Part shown: positions 31,976 through 41,780 of the stretch, in pieces
How positions within the stretch are numbered: position 1 is the first letter of the stretch
Layout: each line of letters opens with the position of its first letter
From: Truepera radiovictrix DSM 17093
GTDB lineage: Bacteria; Deinococcota; Deinococci; Deinococcales; Trueperaceae
DNA: 64,000 nucleotides
Assembly (NCBI RefSeq): GCF_000092425.1
Contig: NC_014221.1
Location: forward strand, 1,555,001 to 1,619,000
Direction of reading: 5' to 3'
Notes under the pieces: model-generated
The model's input: the letters and a program-made list of their open reading frames with translations, nothing else
The model's database searches: none
What the model was told of the DNA's origin: nothing
Translations under genes and position numbers: made by a program

Positions 31976-33031
31976 ATGAGGGCACGTCGGTCGGTTTTGG
32001 TCGCGTTCGTAGGGCTCTGGCTAGGTGCGGCGGCGGCACAAGAGACGGGTTACGTGGGGATTGCGATGCCGACGCAGTCCTCCTCGAGGTGGATCTCCGA
32101 CGGGCAGAGCATGGTGGCGTTCTTTGAGGAGAAAGGTTACCGCACCGATCTGCAGTACGCCGAGGACAACATCCCCAACCAACTCGCGCAGATCGAGAAC
32201 ATGATCGTCAAGGGCGTGGACGTGCTCGTGATCGCCGCGATCGACGGCACGACGCTCTCGGACGCGCTCGCGCAGGCGGCCGACCAGGGCATCCGCGTGA
32301 TCGCCTACGACCGCCTCATCCGCGACTCGCCCAACGTCGACTACTACGCCACTTTCGACAACTTCCAGGTCGGCGTGCTGCAGGGGACCTATATCGTGGA
32401 GGCGCTCGGGCTCGAGAGCGGCGAAGGACCCTTTAACATCGAGCTCTTCGGCGGCTCACCGGACGACAACAACGCCTACTTCTTCTACGACGGCGCCATG
32501 TCGGTGCTGCAACCCTACATCGACAACGGGCAGCTCGTGGTGCGGAGCGGCCAGATGGGCATGAACCAGGTCTCGACGCTGCGCTGGAGCGGCTCGGCCG
32601 CGCAAGCCCGGATGGACAACCTGCTGAGCGCCTTCTACACCGACGCGCGCGTCGACGCGGTGCTCTCCCCCTACGACGGCCTCAGCATCGGGATCATCTC
32701 CTCGCTTAAGGGCGTCGGCTACGGTTCGGACGACCTGCCCATGCCCATCATCACCGGGCAAGACGCTGAGATCCCGTCCGTCAAGGCGATTTTAGCGGGC
32801 GAGCAGTCCTCGACGGTGTTTAAAGACACCCGCGAGCTCGCTCGGGTCACGACCGAGATGGTCGACGCGCTGCTGGCCGGCGAAGAGGTGCCGGTCAACG
32901 ACACCGAGACCTACGACAACGGCGTCAAGGTGGTGCCCTCGTACCTGCTCGAGCCCGTCATCGTCGACGCCTCGAACTGGGAAGCGGTGCTCGTCGAGAG
33001 CGGCTACTACACGCGCGACCAGCTCGAGTAA
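31976..33031 (+). CDS. Sugar ABC transporter substrate-binding protein (ChvE-like)
   Basis: 351 residues. Signal peptide of about 21 residues (Arg-Ala-Arg-Arg, hydrophobic core, Ala-Ala-Ala-Gln). Periplasmic-binding-protein fold of the xylose/ChvE type: [11 protein letters not shown] at 26-36, [10 protein letters not shown] near 83, IAYDRLI near 104, FDNFQVG near 122, [12 protein letters not shown] near 150, and ITGQDAE near 260. It delivers a monosaccharide to the membrane complex. Given araA and araD downstream, L-arabinose is the likely ligand. First gene of the operon. Confidence 0.92.
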   Translation: MRARRSVLVAFVGLWLGAAAAQETGYVGIAMPTQSSSRWISDGQSMVAFFEEKGYRTDLQYAEDNIPNQLAQIENMIVKGVDVLVIAAIDGTTLSDALAQAADQGIRVIAYDRLIRDSPNVDYYATFDNFQVGVLQGTYIVEALGLESGEGPFNIELFGGSPDDNNAYFFYDGAMSVLQPYIDNGQLVVRSGQMGMNQVSTLRWSGSAAQARMDNLLSAFYTDARVDAVLSPYDGLSIGIISSLKGVGYGSDDLPMPIITGQDAEIPSVKAILAGEQSSTVFKDTRELARVTTEMVDALLAGEEVPVNDTETYDNGVKVVPSYLLEPVIVDASNWEAVLVESGYYTRDQLE

Positions 33032-33037
33032 GGCTCG

Positions 33038-33073
33038 AGGCGGCCCCGTCACGTCAGGGGCTGCCTGCTTTTT
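33038..33073 (+). terminator. Stem-loop with T-run between binding-protein and ATPase genes
   Basis: Ten-bp stem (33038-33047 with 33057-33066, one G-T pair), 9-nt loop, then TTTTT at 33069-33073. As an operon-internal leaky terminator it would lower expression of the ATPase and permease relative to the binding protein. Confidence 0.65.
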
Positions 33074-33095
33074 CGACCGGGAAACGCTGACGCTT

Positions 33096-34691
33096 ATGAC
33101 TGTAGAGCTACCTAACCCTCTAGCAAACACCGCGGCTCAGCCCCTTTTGGAGATGCGCGCGATCACCAAGACGTTCCCGGGGGTGCGGGCGCTCCACAAC
33201 GTCTCGCTGAGGGTGCGCGAGGGGGAGATCCACGCGCTCGTCGGTGAGAACGGGGCGGGTAAGAGCACCCTCATGAAGGTCCTGAGTGGCGTCTACCCGC
33301 ACGGGTCTTACGAGGGGGAGATCCGCTTTCGCGGCCAAGTGCGCGCCTTTCGCAACGTGCGCGACAGCGAGGCGTTGGGCATCATCATCATCCACCAGGA
33401 GCTCGCGCTCGTGCCGCTCTTGTCGATCGCCGAAAACCTCTTCTTGGGTCACGAGCGCGCGCGCTTTGGCGTCATCGACTGGTCGCAAGCGACCCTGCAG
33501 GCGCGCGCGCTACTCGCCAAGGTGGGGCTCGACGAAGCGCCCGACACCCCGGTGGCTGAGCTCGGGGTAGGTAAGCAGCAACTCGTGGAGATCGCCAAGG
33601 CGCTCGCTAAAGAGGTCAAGCTCCTCATCCTCGACGAGCCCACGGCGAGCTTGAGCGAGAGCGACTCCGAGGCGCTGTTAAAGCTGCTGCTCGAGTTTAA
33701 GGCGCAGGGGATCACCTCGGTGTTGATCTCGCACAAACTCAACGAGGTCGTCAAGGTAGCGGACACCATCACCGTGCTGCGCGACGGCGAGGTGGTCGAG
33801 ACGCTCGACGCGCGCGCGGGGCCGGTGAGCGAGGCGCGCATCGTCCGCGGCATGGTGGGGCGCGAGCTGACCCAGCGTTACCCGCCCCGCACCCACCGGG
33901 TCGGCGAGACGCTCTTCGAGGTGCGCGGTTGGAACGTCTTTCACCCCGTGCAGCGCGACCGACGGGTGATCCACGACGCGTCGTTTTACCTGCGGCGCGG
34001 CGAGGTGGTCGGGCTCGCGGGGCTCATGGGCGCGGGGCGCACGGAGCTCGCCATGAGCCTCTTCGGTCGCTCGTACGGTCGGCGCGTGAGCGGCGAGGTG
34101 CGTCTGCGCGGCCAGGTCGTCGACCTCAGCACGGTCCCCAAAGCGATCGCCCAGGGCGTCGCCTACGTCACCGAAGACCGCAAGGCGCTCGGGCTCATCT
34201 TGGAGCAGGACATCCGGCACAACCTCACGCTCGCCAACTTGGGCGCCGTCGCCAAAGGGGTGGTGATCGACGCGCCCCGGGAGGTGGGGGTGGCTCACCG
34301 CTACCGCGAGGAGCTCCGCATCCGTTGCCGCAGCATCGAGCAGGAAGCGGTCAACCTCTCGGGGGGCAACCAGCAGAAGGTCGTGCTCGGCAAGTGGCTC
34401 TTCGCCGAGCCGGAGGTGCTGCTTTTAGACGAACCGACGCGCGGCGTCGACGTCGGGGCGAAGTTCGAGATCTACACCCTGATCAACCGCCTCGCGGCCC
34501 AGGGCAAGGCGATCCTCCTCATCTCCTCGGAGTTGCCGGAGGTTTTGGGGATGAGCGACCGCATCTACGTGATGAACGAGGGGCGCATCGTGGGCGAGAT
34601 GGACGCTCGGAGCGCCTCGCAAGAGCGCATCATGCGCGAGATCGTCCGGTTAGAGGACGCCCCGCCGGACGCGCGGGAGGTACCCGTATGA
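33096..34691 (+). CDS. Sugar ABC transporter ATP-binding protein (two ABC domains)
   Basis: 531 residues. Tandem ATPase of the XylG/MmsA type. Domain 1: Walker [11 protein letters not shown] near 49, Walker [12 protein letters not shown] near 175, with Glu-Leu-Gly-Val-Gly-Lys-Gln-Gln in place of a strict LSGGQ. Domain 2: a degenerate Walker [11 protein letters not shown] near 308, signature LSGGNQQKV near 420 and Walker [14 protein letters not shown] near 440. Asymmetric ATP sites are normal in this group. It lies between the substrate-binding and permease genes. Confidence 0.94.
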   Translation: MTVELPNPLANTAAQPLLEMRAITKTFPGVRALHNVSLRVREGEIHALVGENGAGKSTLMKVLSGVYPHGSYEGEIRFRGQVRAFRNVRDSEALGIIIIHQELALVPLLSIAENLFLGHERARFGVIDWSQATLQARALLAKVGLDEAPDTPVAELGVGKQQLVEIAKALAKEVKLLILDEPTASLSESDSEALLKLLLEFKAQGITSVLISHKLNEVVKVADTITVLRDGEVVETLDARAGPVSEARIVRGMVGRELTQRYPPRTHRVGETLFEVRGWNVFHPVQRDRRVIHDASFYLRRGEVVGLAGLMGAGRTELAMSLFGRSYGRRVSGEVRLRGQVVDLSTVPKAIAQGVAYVTEDRKALGLILEQDIRHNLTLANLGAVAKGVVIDAPREVGVAHRYREELRIRCRSIEQEAVNLSGGNQQKVVLGKWLFAEPEVLLLDEPTRGVDVGAKFEIYTLINRLAAQGKAILLISSELPEVLGMSDRIYVMNEGRIVGEMDARSASQERIMREIVRLEDAPPDAREVPV

Positions 34692-34704
34692 GAGGAGGGC
34701 CGAG

Positions 34705-35901
34705 GTGAGCACCACCCCTTCGGCGCTGCCGCGCGCGCAAGTCGCTAGCGCCCGCGAGCTCGTGCGCCGCAACCTCCGCCGCTACGGCATGCTCGTGGCG
34801 CTGCTCGCCATCATGGTGTTTTTCCAGCTCCGCACGGGCGGCGTGCTGCTGCGCCCGCTGAACCTCACCAACTTGCTGCTGCAAAACTCGTACATCGTCA
34901 TCATGGCGATCGGCATGCTGTTGGTGATCGTCGCGGGCCACATCGACCTCTCGGTCGGGTCGGTGGTCGGCTTCGTCGGCGCCCTCGCCGCCGTCTTGAT
35001 GGTGCAGCAAGGTGTTCACTGGTTGCCGACGGTGCTGCTCTGCCTCCTCACGGGGGTGCTGATCGGGGCGGCGCAGGGGTTTTGGGTCGCCTACGCCCAC
35101 ATCCCGTCGTTTATCGTCACGCTCGCGGGGATGCTCGTGTTTCGGGGGCTCAGCCTGGCCTTGCTGCAAGGCCAGTCGGTCGGCCCCTTTCCGGGGGCGT
35201 TTCAGCGCCTCTCGTCGGGCTTTCTCCCGGACGTCTTCGGCGGGGGCGAGCTGCACCTCACCTCCCTCGTCTTGGGTGGGCTCGTCTCCCTCGCGCTCGT
35301 GCTGCTCAGCCTCCGGGGTCGGCGCAGCGCGCGCCGCTACGGTTTAGAGACCGAGCCGCTGGGGTTTTTCGTCCTTAAAAACGCGGCCGTTGTCGCCGCC
35401 ATCATGTACCTCTGCTACCTGCTCGCCTCCTACCGCGGGTTGCCCAACGTGCTGCTGATCATGTTCGCGCTGATCGTCCTCTACACCTTCGTCACTACCC
35501 AGACGGTCATCGGCAGGCGCCTCTACGCCTTGGGGGGTAACGTCAAGGCGGCCAAGCTCTCGGGGGTCAAGACCGAACGCCTGACCTTTTTGACCTTTGT
35601 CAACATGGGCTTTCTCGCGGCCCTAGCGGGGCTCGTGTTCGCCGCGCGGCTCAACACGGCGACGCCCGGGGGGGGGAGCACCTTCGAATTAGACGTCATC
35701 GCGGCCGCGTTTATCGGCGGCGCCTCGGCCTCGGGCGGCGTCGGTACGGTCGTCGGGGCGGTGATCGGCGCGTTTGTCATGGGCGTCATGAATAACGGCA
35801 TGTCGATTCTCGGGGTGGGGATCGACTACCAGCAGGTGATCAAGGGGCTCGTCTTGCTGCTCGCCGTCTTCTTCGACGTCTACAACAAGACCCGTGGCTA
35901 A
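34705..35901 (+). CDS. Sugar ABC transporter permease (XylH/GguB-like)
   Basis: 398 residues from GTG 34705, after GGAGG. About ten hydrophobic segments of the BPD_transp_2 family. The family motif GHIDLSVGSVVGFVGALAA is near residue 75; AYHIPSF-like AYAHIPSFIVTLAGMLVFRG is near 130. GGNVKAAKLSGVKTE near 275 is the conserved EAA-like cytoplasmic loop. A long loop at about 195-220 is as in XylH proteins. It forms the membrane channel with the double ATPase upstream; 13 nt separate them. Confidence 0.94.
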   Translation: MSTTPSALPRAQVASARELVRRNLRRYGMLVALLAIMVFFQLRTGGVLLRPLNLTNLLLQNSYIVIMAIGMLLVIVAGHIDLSVGSVVGFVGALAAVLMVQQGVHWLPTVLLCLLTGVLIGAAQGFWVAYAHIPSFIVTLAGMLVFRGLSLALLQGQSVGPFPGAFQRLSSGFLPDVFGGGELHLTSLVLGGLVSLALVLLSLRGRRSARRYGLETEPLGFFVLKNAAVVAAIMYLCYLLASYRGLPNVLLIMFALIVLYTFVTTQTVIGRRLYALGGNVKAAKLSGVKTERLTFLTFVNMGFLAALAGLVFAARLNTATPGGGSTFELDVIAAAFIGGASASGGVGTVVGAVIGAFVMGVMNNGMSILGVGIDYQQVIKGLVLLLAVFFDVYNKTRG

Positions 35902-35952
35902 GGGGGGGCTCAAATGGGCTCCCCAGGGGCGTCCTTATGGTAGGGAAGGGTT

Positions 35953-36999
35953 ATGAGTGCTAGTGCCTCGCACCCCCCCAAAGCCGTCACGCTCAACGAC
36001 GTCGCGCGCGCCGCCGGCGTCTCGCACCAGACCGTCTCGCGGGTCATCAACGAGCACCCTAGCGTCGCCCCGGCGACGCGCGCGCGGGTGCTCGCCGCCA
36101 TTCGCGAGCTCGGCTACCGGCCGAACGCGCTCGCGCGCAAGCTCGTCACGGGGCGCTCCAAAACGGTCGGCATCGTGGGTTTCGGCACCACCTTCTACGG
36201 CCCCGCGCAGATGGTCTTAAGCGTCGAGCGGGCGCTCAAGGGGCGCGGCTACGGGTTTGCGCTGGCCTCGGTCGACGACCTCGAGCGCCCCAGCTTGGAG
36301 GGTGCGGTGCGCGAGCTAGGGCGCCACGACGTCGAGGGGCTGATTTTAATCACGCCGCTGCGCGAGGTGAGCCTCGCGGAGATCGACGCCCTTTGCGGCG
36401 GGCGGCCCTTCGTGATGATCGACGTCGCCAAGGGGAGCCCGCTCCCGTCGGTGGTCATCGACCAAGGGCACGGCAGCGCGCTCGCGACCCGGCACCTCGT
36501 GGACCTCGGGCACCACCATGTGGCCGAGATCAGCGGGCCGCTCGCGTGGCACGACGCCTGGGCGCGCCACGAAGCGTGGCGCGAGACGCTTCTCAAGGCC
36601 GGGCTGACGCCGGGGCGGAGCGTCGAGGGCGACTGGACCGCTGAGGGGGGCTACCGCGCCGCGGAGGCGCTGCTGAGCTCGGGGGAGCGCTTTACGGCGC
36701 TCGTCGTGGGCAACGACCAGATGGCGCTGGGCGCCCTGGCAGCGCTCTCCGAGCGCGGGGTGCGGGTGCCCGAGGAGGTCTCGGTGGTCGGTTTCGACGA
36801 CGTGCCGGAGGCGCGCTTTTACCGCCCCCCCTTGACGACCGTCCGGCAGGACTTCGCGGAGCTGGGTACGCGGAGCGCCGCGTTGATCCTCAAGGCCATC
36901 GAGGCGCGCCGGGCGCCGCAGCTGCCGCCCCGACCCGAGCAGGTGTGTTTGACGCCCGAGCTGGTGGTGCGCCTGAGCACCGCGCCCCCACCGCGCTGA
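35953..36999 (+). CDS. LacI-family transcriptional regulator
   Basis: 348 residues. HTH plus hinge at about 14-65 (TLNDVARAAGVSHQTVSRVINEH, then GYRPNALARKLVTGRS). The periplasmic-binding-like sensor domain follows, with VGNDQMALGALAALSERG near 260 and VVGFDDVPEA near 290. Lying between the transporter and araD, it most likely represses this locus in the absence of arabinose through the dyad at 31924-31937. It differs from Bacillus AraR, which has a GntR-type HTH. Confidence 0.92.
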   Translation: MSASASHPPKAVTLNDVARAAGVSHQTVSRVINEHPSVAPATRARVLAAIRELGYRPNALARKLVTGRSKTVGIVGFGTTFYGPAQMVLSVERALKGRGYGFALASVDDLERPSLEGAVRELGRHDVEGLILITPLREVSLAEIDALCGGRPFVMIDVAKGSPLPSVVIDQGHGSALATRHLVDLGHHHVAEISGPLAWHDAWARHEAWRETLLKAGLTPGRSVEGDWTAEGGYRAAEALLSSGERFTALVVGNDQMALGALAALSERGVRVPEEVSVVGFDDVPEARFYRPPLTTVRQDFAELGTRSAALILKAIEARRAPQLPPRPEQVCLTPELVVRLSTAPPPR

Positions 37000-37024
37000 C
37001 GCGCCGTGGGTTTAAGGGGAGGAG

Positions 37025-37681
37025 ATGATGAGTGACGCTAGCGAGTTGCGCCGCGAGGTCTGCGCGCTCCACGCCTACTTGCCCGCCCACCGCCTGGTGG
37101 CCTGGACGAGCGGCAACCTCAGCGGCCGCGCGCCGGGGGCGAAGACGATGCTGATCAAACCCTCCGGGGTGATGTTTGAAGACCTCACCCCCGAGAGCCT
37201 CTGCGAGGTGGATATCGAGACGCTCGAGGCTAGAGGCCCCTACAAGGTCTCCTCGGACACCGCCACGCACGCCTACATCTACCGCCACATGCCCGAGGTC
37301 GGCGGCGTCGTGCACACCCACAGCCCCTACGCCACGGCCTTTGCCGCTGTCGGCCGCGAGATCCCCTGCTTTTTGACCGCCATGGCCGACGAGTTCGGCG
37401 GGCCGATCCCCTGCGGGGGATTTGCGCTCATCGGCGGCGAGGAGATCGGCCGCGAGGTCGTGCGGGTGCTGCGGGGCCACCGCTCGCCCGCGGTGGTCAT
37501 GCAAAACCACGGCGTCTTCGCGCTCGGGCCGACCCCTAGAGCGGCGCTCAAGGCGGCCGTGATGTGCGAAGACGTCGCGCGCACCTCGTTTTTGGCGCTG
37601 CAGCTCGGTACGCCCGTGCCGTTGGCGCAGGAGGCGATCGACAAGCTGCACGAGCGCTACACCACCGTCTACGGCCAGTAA
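37025..37681 (+). CDS. araD: L-ribulose-5-phosphate 4-epimerase
   Basis: 218 residues; GGGGAGG upstream, and a second ATG directly after the first. Class II aldolase fold with zinc: substrate motifs WTSGNLSGR (27-35) and LIKPSGV (41-47), Ser-Ser-Asp-Thr-Ala-Thr-His near 75, zinc ligands in [11 protein letters not shown] near 95 and QNHGVFALG near 160. Converts L-ribulose 5-phosphate to D-xylulose 5-phosphate. The context with araA and a sugar transporter supports epimerase over fuculose-phosphate aldolase. Confidence 0.9.
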   Translation: MMSDASELRREVCALHAYLPAHRLVAWTSGNLSGRAPGAKTMLIKPSGVMFEDLTPESLCEVDIETLEARGPYKVSSDTATHAYIYRHMPEVGGVVHTHSPYATAFAAVGREIPCFLTAMADEFGGPIPCGGFALIGGEEIGREVVRVLRGHRSPAVVMQNHGVFALGPTPRAALKAAVMCEDVARTSFLALQLGTPVPLAQEAIDKLHERYTTVYGQ

Positions 37682-37691
37682 GGAGGCGCCG

Positions 37692-39203
37692 TTGTCCACC
37701 CTCGCCCACCTTCAGACCCCCGAGCTGTGGTTTGTCTGCGGCTCGCAGCACCTCTACGGCCCCGGCCCCCTGGCCGAGGTCGCCCGCAACGCCGAGGAGG
37801 TCGCGCGCGGCCTCTGCGCCGCCGCGGCGCTCCCGCTGCCCGTGCGCTACAAGGGCGTCCTGACCACCCCCGAGGAGGTCACGGGGCTCTGCGCGGCGGC
37901 CTCGAGCGACCCGTCGTGCGCGGGCCTTATTGTGTGGATGCACACTTTCTCCCCCGCCAAGATGTGGATCCGCGGGCTCGCCACCTTGAGTAAACCCCTC
38001 TGCCACCTGCACACCCAGCACCACCGCGACCTCCCCTGGAGCGCACTCGACATGGACCTCATGAACCTCCACCAGGCGGCCCACGGCGACCGCGAGGCGG
38101 GGGCGCTGCACGCGCGGATGCGGCTGCGCCGCAAGGTCGTGGTCGGCCACTGGCAGGACCCGGAGGTCGCGGCGCGGCTCGGGGCCTGGGCGCGCGCGGC
38201 GCACGCCTGGAGCGACCTGCAGGGGGCGGCGGTGGCCCGCTTCGGCGACAACATGCGCTTCGTGGCGGTCACCGAGGGCGACAAGGTGGCCGCCGAGCTG
38301 CGCTTCGGCGTCTCGGTCAGCGGCTACGGCGTGGGCGACCTCGCCGAACGGGTGGAGGCCGTTTCAGAACGCGAGGTCGACGCGCTCATCGACGTCTACG
38401 CCGCCGCCTACGACGTCGCCCCCGAGCTGCTCCCGGGCGGCGCGCGCCACGCTTCGCTGCGCGACGGGGCACGCCTCGAGCTCGGGTTGCGGGCTTTTTT
38501 AGAGGAGGGCCGCTTCAAAGGCTTTACCACCACCTTCGAGGACCTGCACGGCCTCAAGCAGCTCCCCGGTTTGGCGGTGCAGCGGCTCATGGCCGACGGC
38601 TACGGCTTCGGTGGGGAGGGCGACTGGAAGACGGCGCTGCTGCTGCGCGCGGCCAAGGTGATGGCGGGGGGGGAGCGGACGTCCTTTATGGAGGACTACA
38701 CCTATCACCTGCACCCGGACGGGCACCTCGTGCTGGGCGCGCACATGCTCGAGGTCTGTCCGAGCATCGCCGCGGGGCGGCCGCGCTTAGAGGTCCACCC
38801 CCTAAGCATCGGCGGCAAGGCGGACCCCGTGCGGCTCGTGTTCGACGCGCCGCCCGGGCGGGCGGTCAACGCCTCGCTGGTGGACCTGGGGGGGCGGTTT
38901 CGGCTGATCGTAAGCGAGGTCGAGGCGGTCGCTCACCCCGAGCTGCCCAAGCTGCCCGTGGCGCGGGCCGTGTGGCGCCCCCTGCCCGACTTTAAAACGG
39001 CCGCTGCCGCCTGGATCTACGCGGGCGGCGCGCACCACACCGCTTTTTCATACGCCGTAACCACCGAGGAGCTCGAGGACTTCGCCGAGATCGCGGGCGT
39101 CGAGCTGGTGGTCATCGACCGCGACACGACCCTGCGCGCCCTGCGGCGCGAGCTGCGTCAGAACGACCTCGCGTACGCGCTCGCGGAGGGCTTGAGGGGT
39201 TAG
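37692..39203 (+). CDS. araA: L-arabinose isomerase
   Basis: 503 residues, from a TTG start set by AGGAGG at 37681-37686, six bases upstream. Converts L-arabinose to L-ribulose using Mn. N-terminal [12 protein letters not shown] near 12 is the family opening. [12 protein letters not shown] near 82, [11 protein letters not shown] near 103, FAEGRFKGF-like [16 protein letters not shown] near 275, [12 protein letters not shown] near 306 and FMEDYTYHL near 333 surround the active site. The metal Glu and His pairs of the family are in these segments. The end overlaps the convergent gene by 4 bp. Confidence 0.96.
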   Translation: MSTLAHLQTPELWFVCGSQHLYGPGPLAEVARNAEEVARGLCAAAALPLPVRYKGVLTTPEEVTGLCAAASSDPSCAGLIVWMHTFSPAKMWIRGLATLSKPLCHLHTQHHRDLPWSALDMDLMNLHQAAHGDREAGALHARMRLRRKVVVGHWQDPEVAARLGAWARAAHAWSDLQGAAVARFGDNMRFVAVTEGDKVAAELRFGVSVSGYGVGDLAERVEAVSEREVDALIDVYAAAYDVAPELLPGGARHASLRDGARLELGLRAFLEEGRFKGFTTTFEDLHGLKQLPGLAVQRLMADGYGFGGEGDWKTALLLRAAKVMAGGERTSFMEDYTYHLHPDGHLVLGAHMLEVCPSIAAGRPRLEVHPLSIGGKADPVRLVFDAPPGRAVNASLVDLGGRFRLIVSEVEAVAHPELPKLPVARAVWRPLPDFKTAAAAWIYAGGAHHTAFSYAVTTEELEDFAEIAGVELVVIDRDTTLRALRRELRQNDLAYALAEGLRG

Positions 39204-40174
39204 GCGGCGCTCTTGCCCCGCTTGCCGCTGGGGGCGCCGAAGCGCTCGGCCATGCGCGCGGCGAGGTCCTGGCGCTGCGCGGGCGTGAGCTGCTCGAGGG
39301 CGGCGACCTTGTGGTAGCTGCGCGCGGCCAGGAGCAGCTTCGCGCGGTCGACGCCGTAGCCCTCGGCGCGCGCGACGAGCTCCGAGAGGCTCAGCTCGGG
39401 CTCGGCGGGGGCGTCTGGCAGCGTCAAAAAGGCGGGCACCGTGTCGTGGGCGGGGGGGACGTCCTCGAGCCGCTCCAAGAGCATCCCGAAGGTCGGGTCC
39501 TCGAGCTCTAGGCCGATGGGGAAGTGCGCGCTGTTACTCTTGATGACCGTCCCGACGCGCCGCGTCTCGAAGCCGTCGGCGCGCAGCGAGAGCTCGAGCA
39601 TCACGTCGATAAAGTACTCGAGCCCGCCCCGGGTGATGGGGACGACTTGGCCGAGCTCGTTCTCCTCGGCCTGCTCGCGGCCCTTGGCGGCGATGTGGTC
39701 GGTGATGACCACGCAGGCGCCGCTGTCGATGCAGAGCCGCCGCAGCACCTCCTGGTAGAGCACCTGGTCGTCGTGCAAGAGGTCGGCGCTCGGTTGCGCG
39801 GTGGGGTCGCCCGTGCGCTCGCGAACCGCCCGCAACGTCTCGCGGTGTTTGCGCGCGAAGTAGAGGCTCCACGAGTCGAGGGCGAAGGCGCCGTAGCCCT
39901 GCGCGCGCCCCTCGCCCTCGAGCGCCCAGTCGATAAACTCGGGCAGCTCGTCGGGGTGGTGGATCTCGACCGCGTCGAACGCGGGTGCCGGCCCCGTGGC
40001 GCCGGGCAGGAGCCGCGACTTGCGTTCGACGTCAAGCAGCAGCAGCCGACCGACGCCGGCGCGCGCCAGCGAGGCGGCGAAGTGGCTTTTGCCGGTGCCC
40101 GCCGCGCCGCGCACCGCTACCACCAGCCGCTTCTGGCCGGGGCGGCGGCTTAAGGGGTTGACTCGGAGCGTCAT
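39200..40174 (-). CDS. RecA-like P-loop ATPase (phage Sak4-type/AAA_24)
   Basis: 324 residues from ATG 40174. P-loop AAGTGKSH at about residues 24-31, Asp-Val-Glu-Arg-Lys-Ser near 49, Walker B-like ALDSWSLYF near 102, and Val-Val-Ile-Thr-Asp-His-Ile-Ala near 160. The pattern (P-loop, short RecA core, Lys/Arg sensor) resembles nucleotide-binding proteins of phages that support single-strand annealing. There are no phage genes around it. The final residues are Lys/Arg-rich. A further 17-residue N-terminal extension was rejected on promoter position. Confidence 0.72.
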   Translation of the reverse strand: MTLRVNPLSRRPGQKRLVVAVRGAAGTGKSHFAASLARAGVGRLLLLDVERKSRLLPGATGPAPAFDAVEIHHPDELPEFIDWALEGEGRAQGYGAFALDSWSLYFARKHRETLRAVRERTGDPTAQPSADLLHDDQVLYQEVLRRLCIDSGACVVITDHIAAKGREQAEENELGQVVPITRGGLEYFIDVMLELSLRADGFETRRVGTVIKSNSAHFPIGLELEDPTFGMLLERLEDVPPAHDTVPAFLTLPDAPAEPELSLSELVARAEGYGVDRAKLLLAARSYHKVAALEQLTPAQRQDLAARMAERFGAPSGKRGKSAA

Positions 40175-40180
40175 GCGCGC

Positions 40181-40209
40181 ATGATACCTCAAATAATGAG
40201 GCATTACAA
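40181..40209 (-). promoter_or_regulatory. Promoter TTGTAA-17-TATCAT with palindromic spacer
   Basis: On the minus strand -35 TTGTAA (40204-40209) and -10 TATCAT (40181-40186) are separated by 17 nt, and the ATG follows after 6 nt. The spacer contains CCTCA-N5-TGAGG (40187-40201), a good position for a repressor. Confidence 0.72.
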
Positions 40210-40253
40210 GCTGTAAGTTACCCACCGCCCGCGGCGGGCGCTCTCCCGCGCGC

Positions 40254-41780
40254 CTACTCCGGCAGCGGCAGGGTGGCTAAGAGCCGCGTCCCCCGGCCCG
40301 GCGCCGAGGCGATCTCGAGGGTTCCCTGGAGCGCCTCGACGCGTTCGCGCATCGACGACAGCCCCAAGCGCCCGCTAAAGCGCGCCGTCGGGTCGAAGCC
40401 GACGCCGTCGTCGCAGACCTCAAGCCTCACCACCCCGTTCTCGGTGCTGAGGCTGAGCGACACGCGGCGCGAGCGCGCGTGTTTAACGACGTTGTGGAGC
40501 GCCTCCTGGGCGACGCGGTAGAGGGCGCTCTTGTGCTTCATGGGCAGCGGCGGTTCGCCGCTGACATGGCACGTGGCCTCGAGGTGGTGGCGCGCCTGCG
40601 CGGCGGCGGCGAGCTTGGTGAGCGCCCCCCCCAAGCCTTCGGCCTCGAGCATCTCGGGGCGCAGCTCGAAGATCAGCGCGCGCATCTCGCTCATCGCCGC
40701 CTCGGCCATGGCGAGCACGTACTGCAGCCGCTCCTCGACCCGTTCGGGGTGCGTTTTAAGGAGGCTCAGGGCGCTTTTGGAGCCCAGCGCGATGCCGTAG
40801 AGCGCCTGCGAGACCGAGTCGTGCAGCTCGCGGGCGAGGCGCTGGCGCTCCTCGAGCGCGGCGCTGTCTTGGGCGTCGGCTAAAAGCCGCGCGTTCTCGA
40901 TCGCCAGCACGCACTGCCCCGCTAGGCGCCCCAAAAAGTCGCGCTCGCTTTCGACCTCGTAGCCCTCGGGGAAGTAGGCCAGGAGCACCCCGAGCGTCTG
41001 GGCGCGCAGCCGCAAGGGCACGCTCACCAGGGTGTCCCACGGGGCTCCTTGCAGGGCGGGGCGCAGCTCGGCGAAGGCGGGGTCGGCGAGGTGCGCCGCG
41101 CGCGCGCCGCGCACGACGCTCGCCCCCTCGCCGGCGAGGATCGCGCGGCCCGTCAGGGGCGGCCGCCCGGCTGCCAGCCCCGCGCGGCAGGCCGCGCCGA
41201 AGCCGCGCGGCAAGCCGTAGGAGCCGGTGACGTAACCGCGGCTTAGGTCCCCCTGAAAGAGCACCACGGCGGCCGCCGCGGCGCCGCTCGTCTTGACCAC
41301 CCAGCGGGCGATGGCGCTCGAGGCCTCGTAGACCGAAGCGCCCGCGCCGAGGCTCGAGGCGACCCGCGAGAGGGTGTGCGCTTCGCGTTCGGCGCGGCGG
41401 CTTTCGGTGACGTCGTGGAGCGCCAGGAGCCCGGCGGTCTCGTCTTCCAAGGTGACCGGGACGCAGAAGCAGGAGACGACGCGCGTGCGGCTCCCGCAAG
41501 GGTGCGCGACCTCGAGGTCGCGCGTCTCCGCGCCCCCGCGCAGGGAGCTCGCGAACCAGCGCTGCGCCTCGATGCGGGTCGCGGCGCTTACGCACCCAAG
41601 CAGGGTGCTGGCGCGCAGCGCCTCGTAGGGGCGGCCCAAAATCGCGCAGCCGCGCGCGTTGATGTGCAAAAAGCGCCCGTCGGCGTCTAGGAGCGCGAGC
41701 CCGTGCGCGGCCACCTCGAACATCCGCGCGAGCATCTCGGCCCCGAGCTTTTCGAAGGGCGTTTTGAGCGTCTCACTCAA
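40254..41780 (-). CDS. NarL-type sensor histidine kinase (PAS-GAF-HisKA_3)
   Basis: 508 residues, no membrane segment. PAS domain (about 15-130), GAF domain (about 140-300), then the HisKA_3 dimerisation helix with the phospho-acceptor His320 in LARELHDSVSQALYG. The HATPase domain has the N box YRVAQEALHNVVKHA near 405, Asp-Asp-Gly-Val-Gly-Phe near 460, and GLSSMRERV near 478. A soluble sensor, perhaps of redox or ligand state via GAF. It overlaps the response regulator gene by 8 nt and so is translated with it. Confidence 0.93.
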   Translation of the reverse strand: MSETLKTPFEKLGAEMLARMFEVAAHGLALLDADGRFLHINARGCAILGRPYEALRASTLLGCVSAATRIEAQRWFASSLRGGAETRDLEVAHPCGSRTRVVSCFCVPVTLEDETAGLLALHDVTESRRAEREAHTLSRVASSLGAGASVYEASSAIARWVVKTSGAAAAAVVLFQGDLSRGYVTGSYGLPRGFGAACRAGLAAGRPPLTGRAILAGEGASVVRGARAAHLADPAFAELRPALQGAPWDTLVSVPLRLRAQTLGVLLAYFPEGYEVESERDFLGRLAGQCVLAIENARLLADAQDSAALEERQRLARELHDSVSQALYGIALGSKSALSLLKTHPERVEERLQYVLAMAEAAMSEMRALIFELRPEMLEAEGLGGALTKLAAAAQARHHLEATCHVSGEPPLPMKHKSALYRVAQEALHNVVKHARSRRVSLSLSTENGVVRLEVCDDGVGFDPTARFSGRLGLSSMRERVEALQGTLEIASAPGRGTRLLATLPLPE

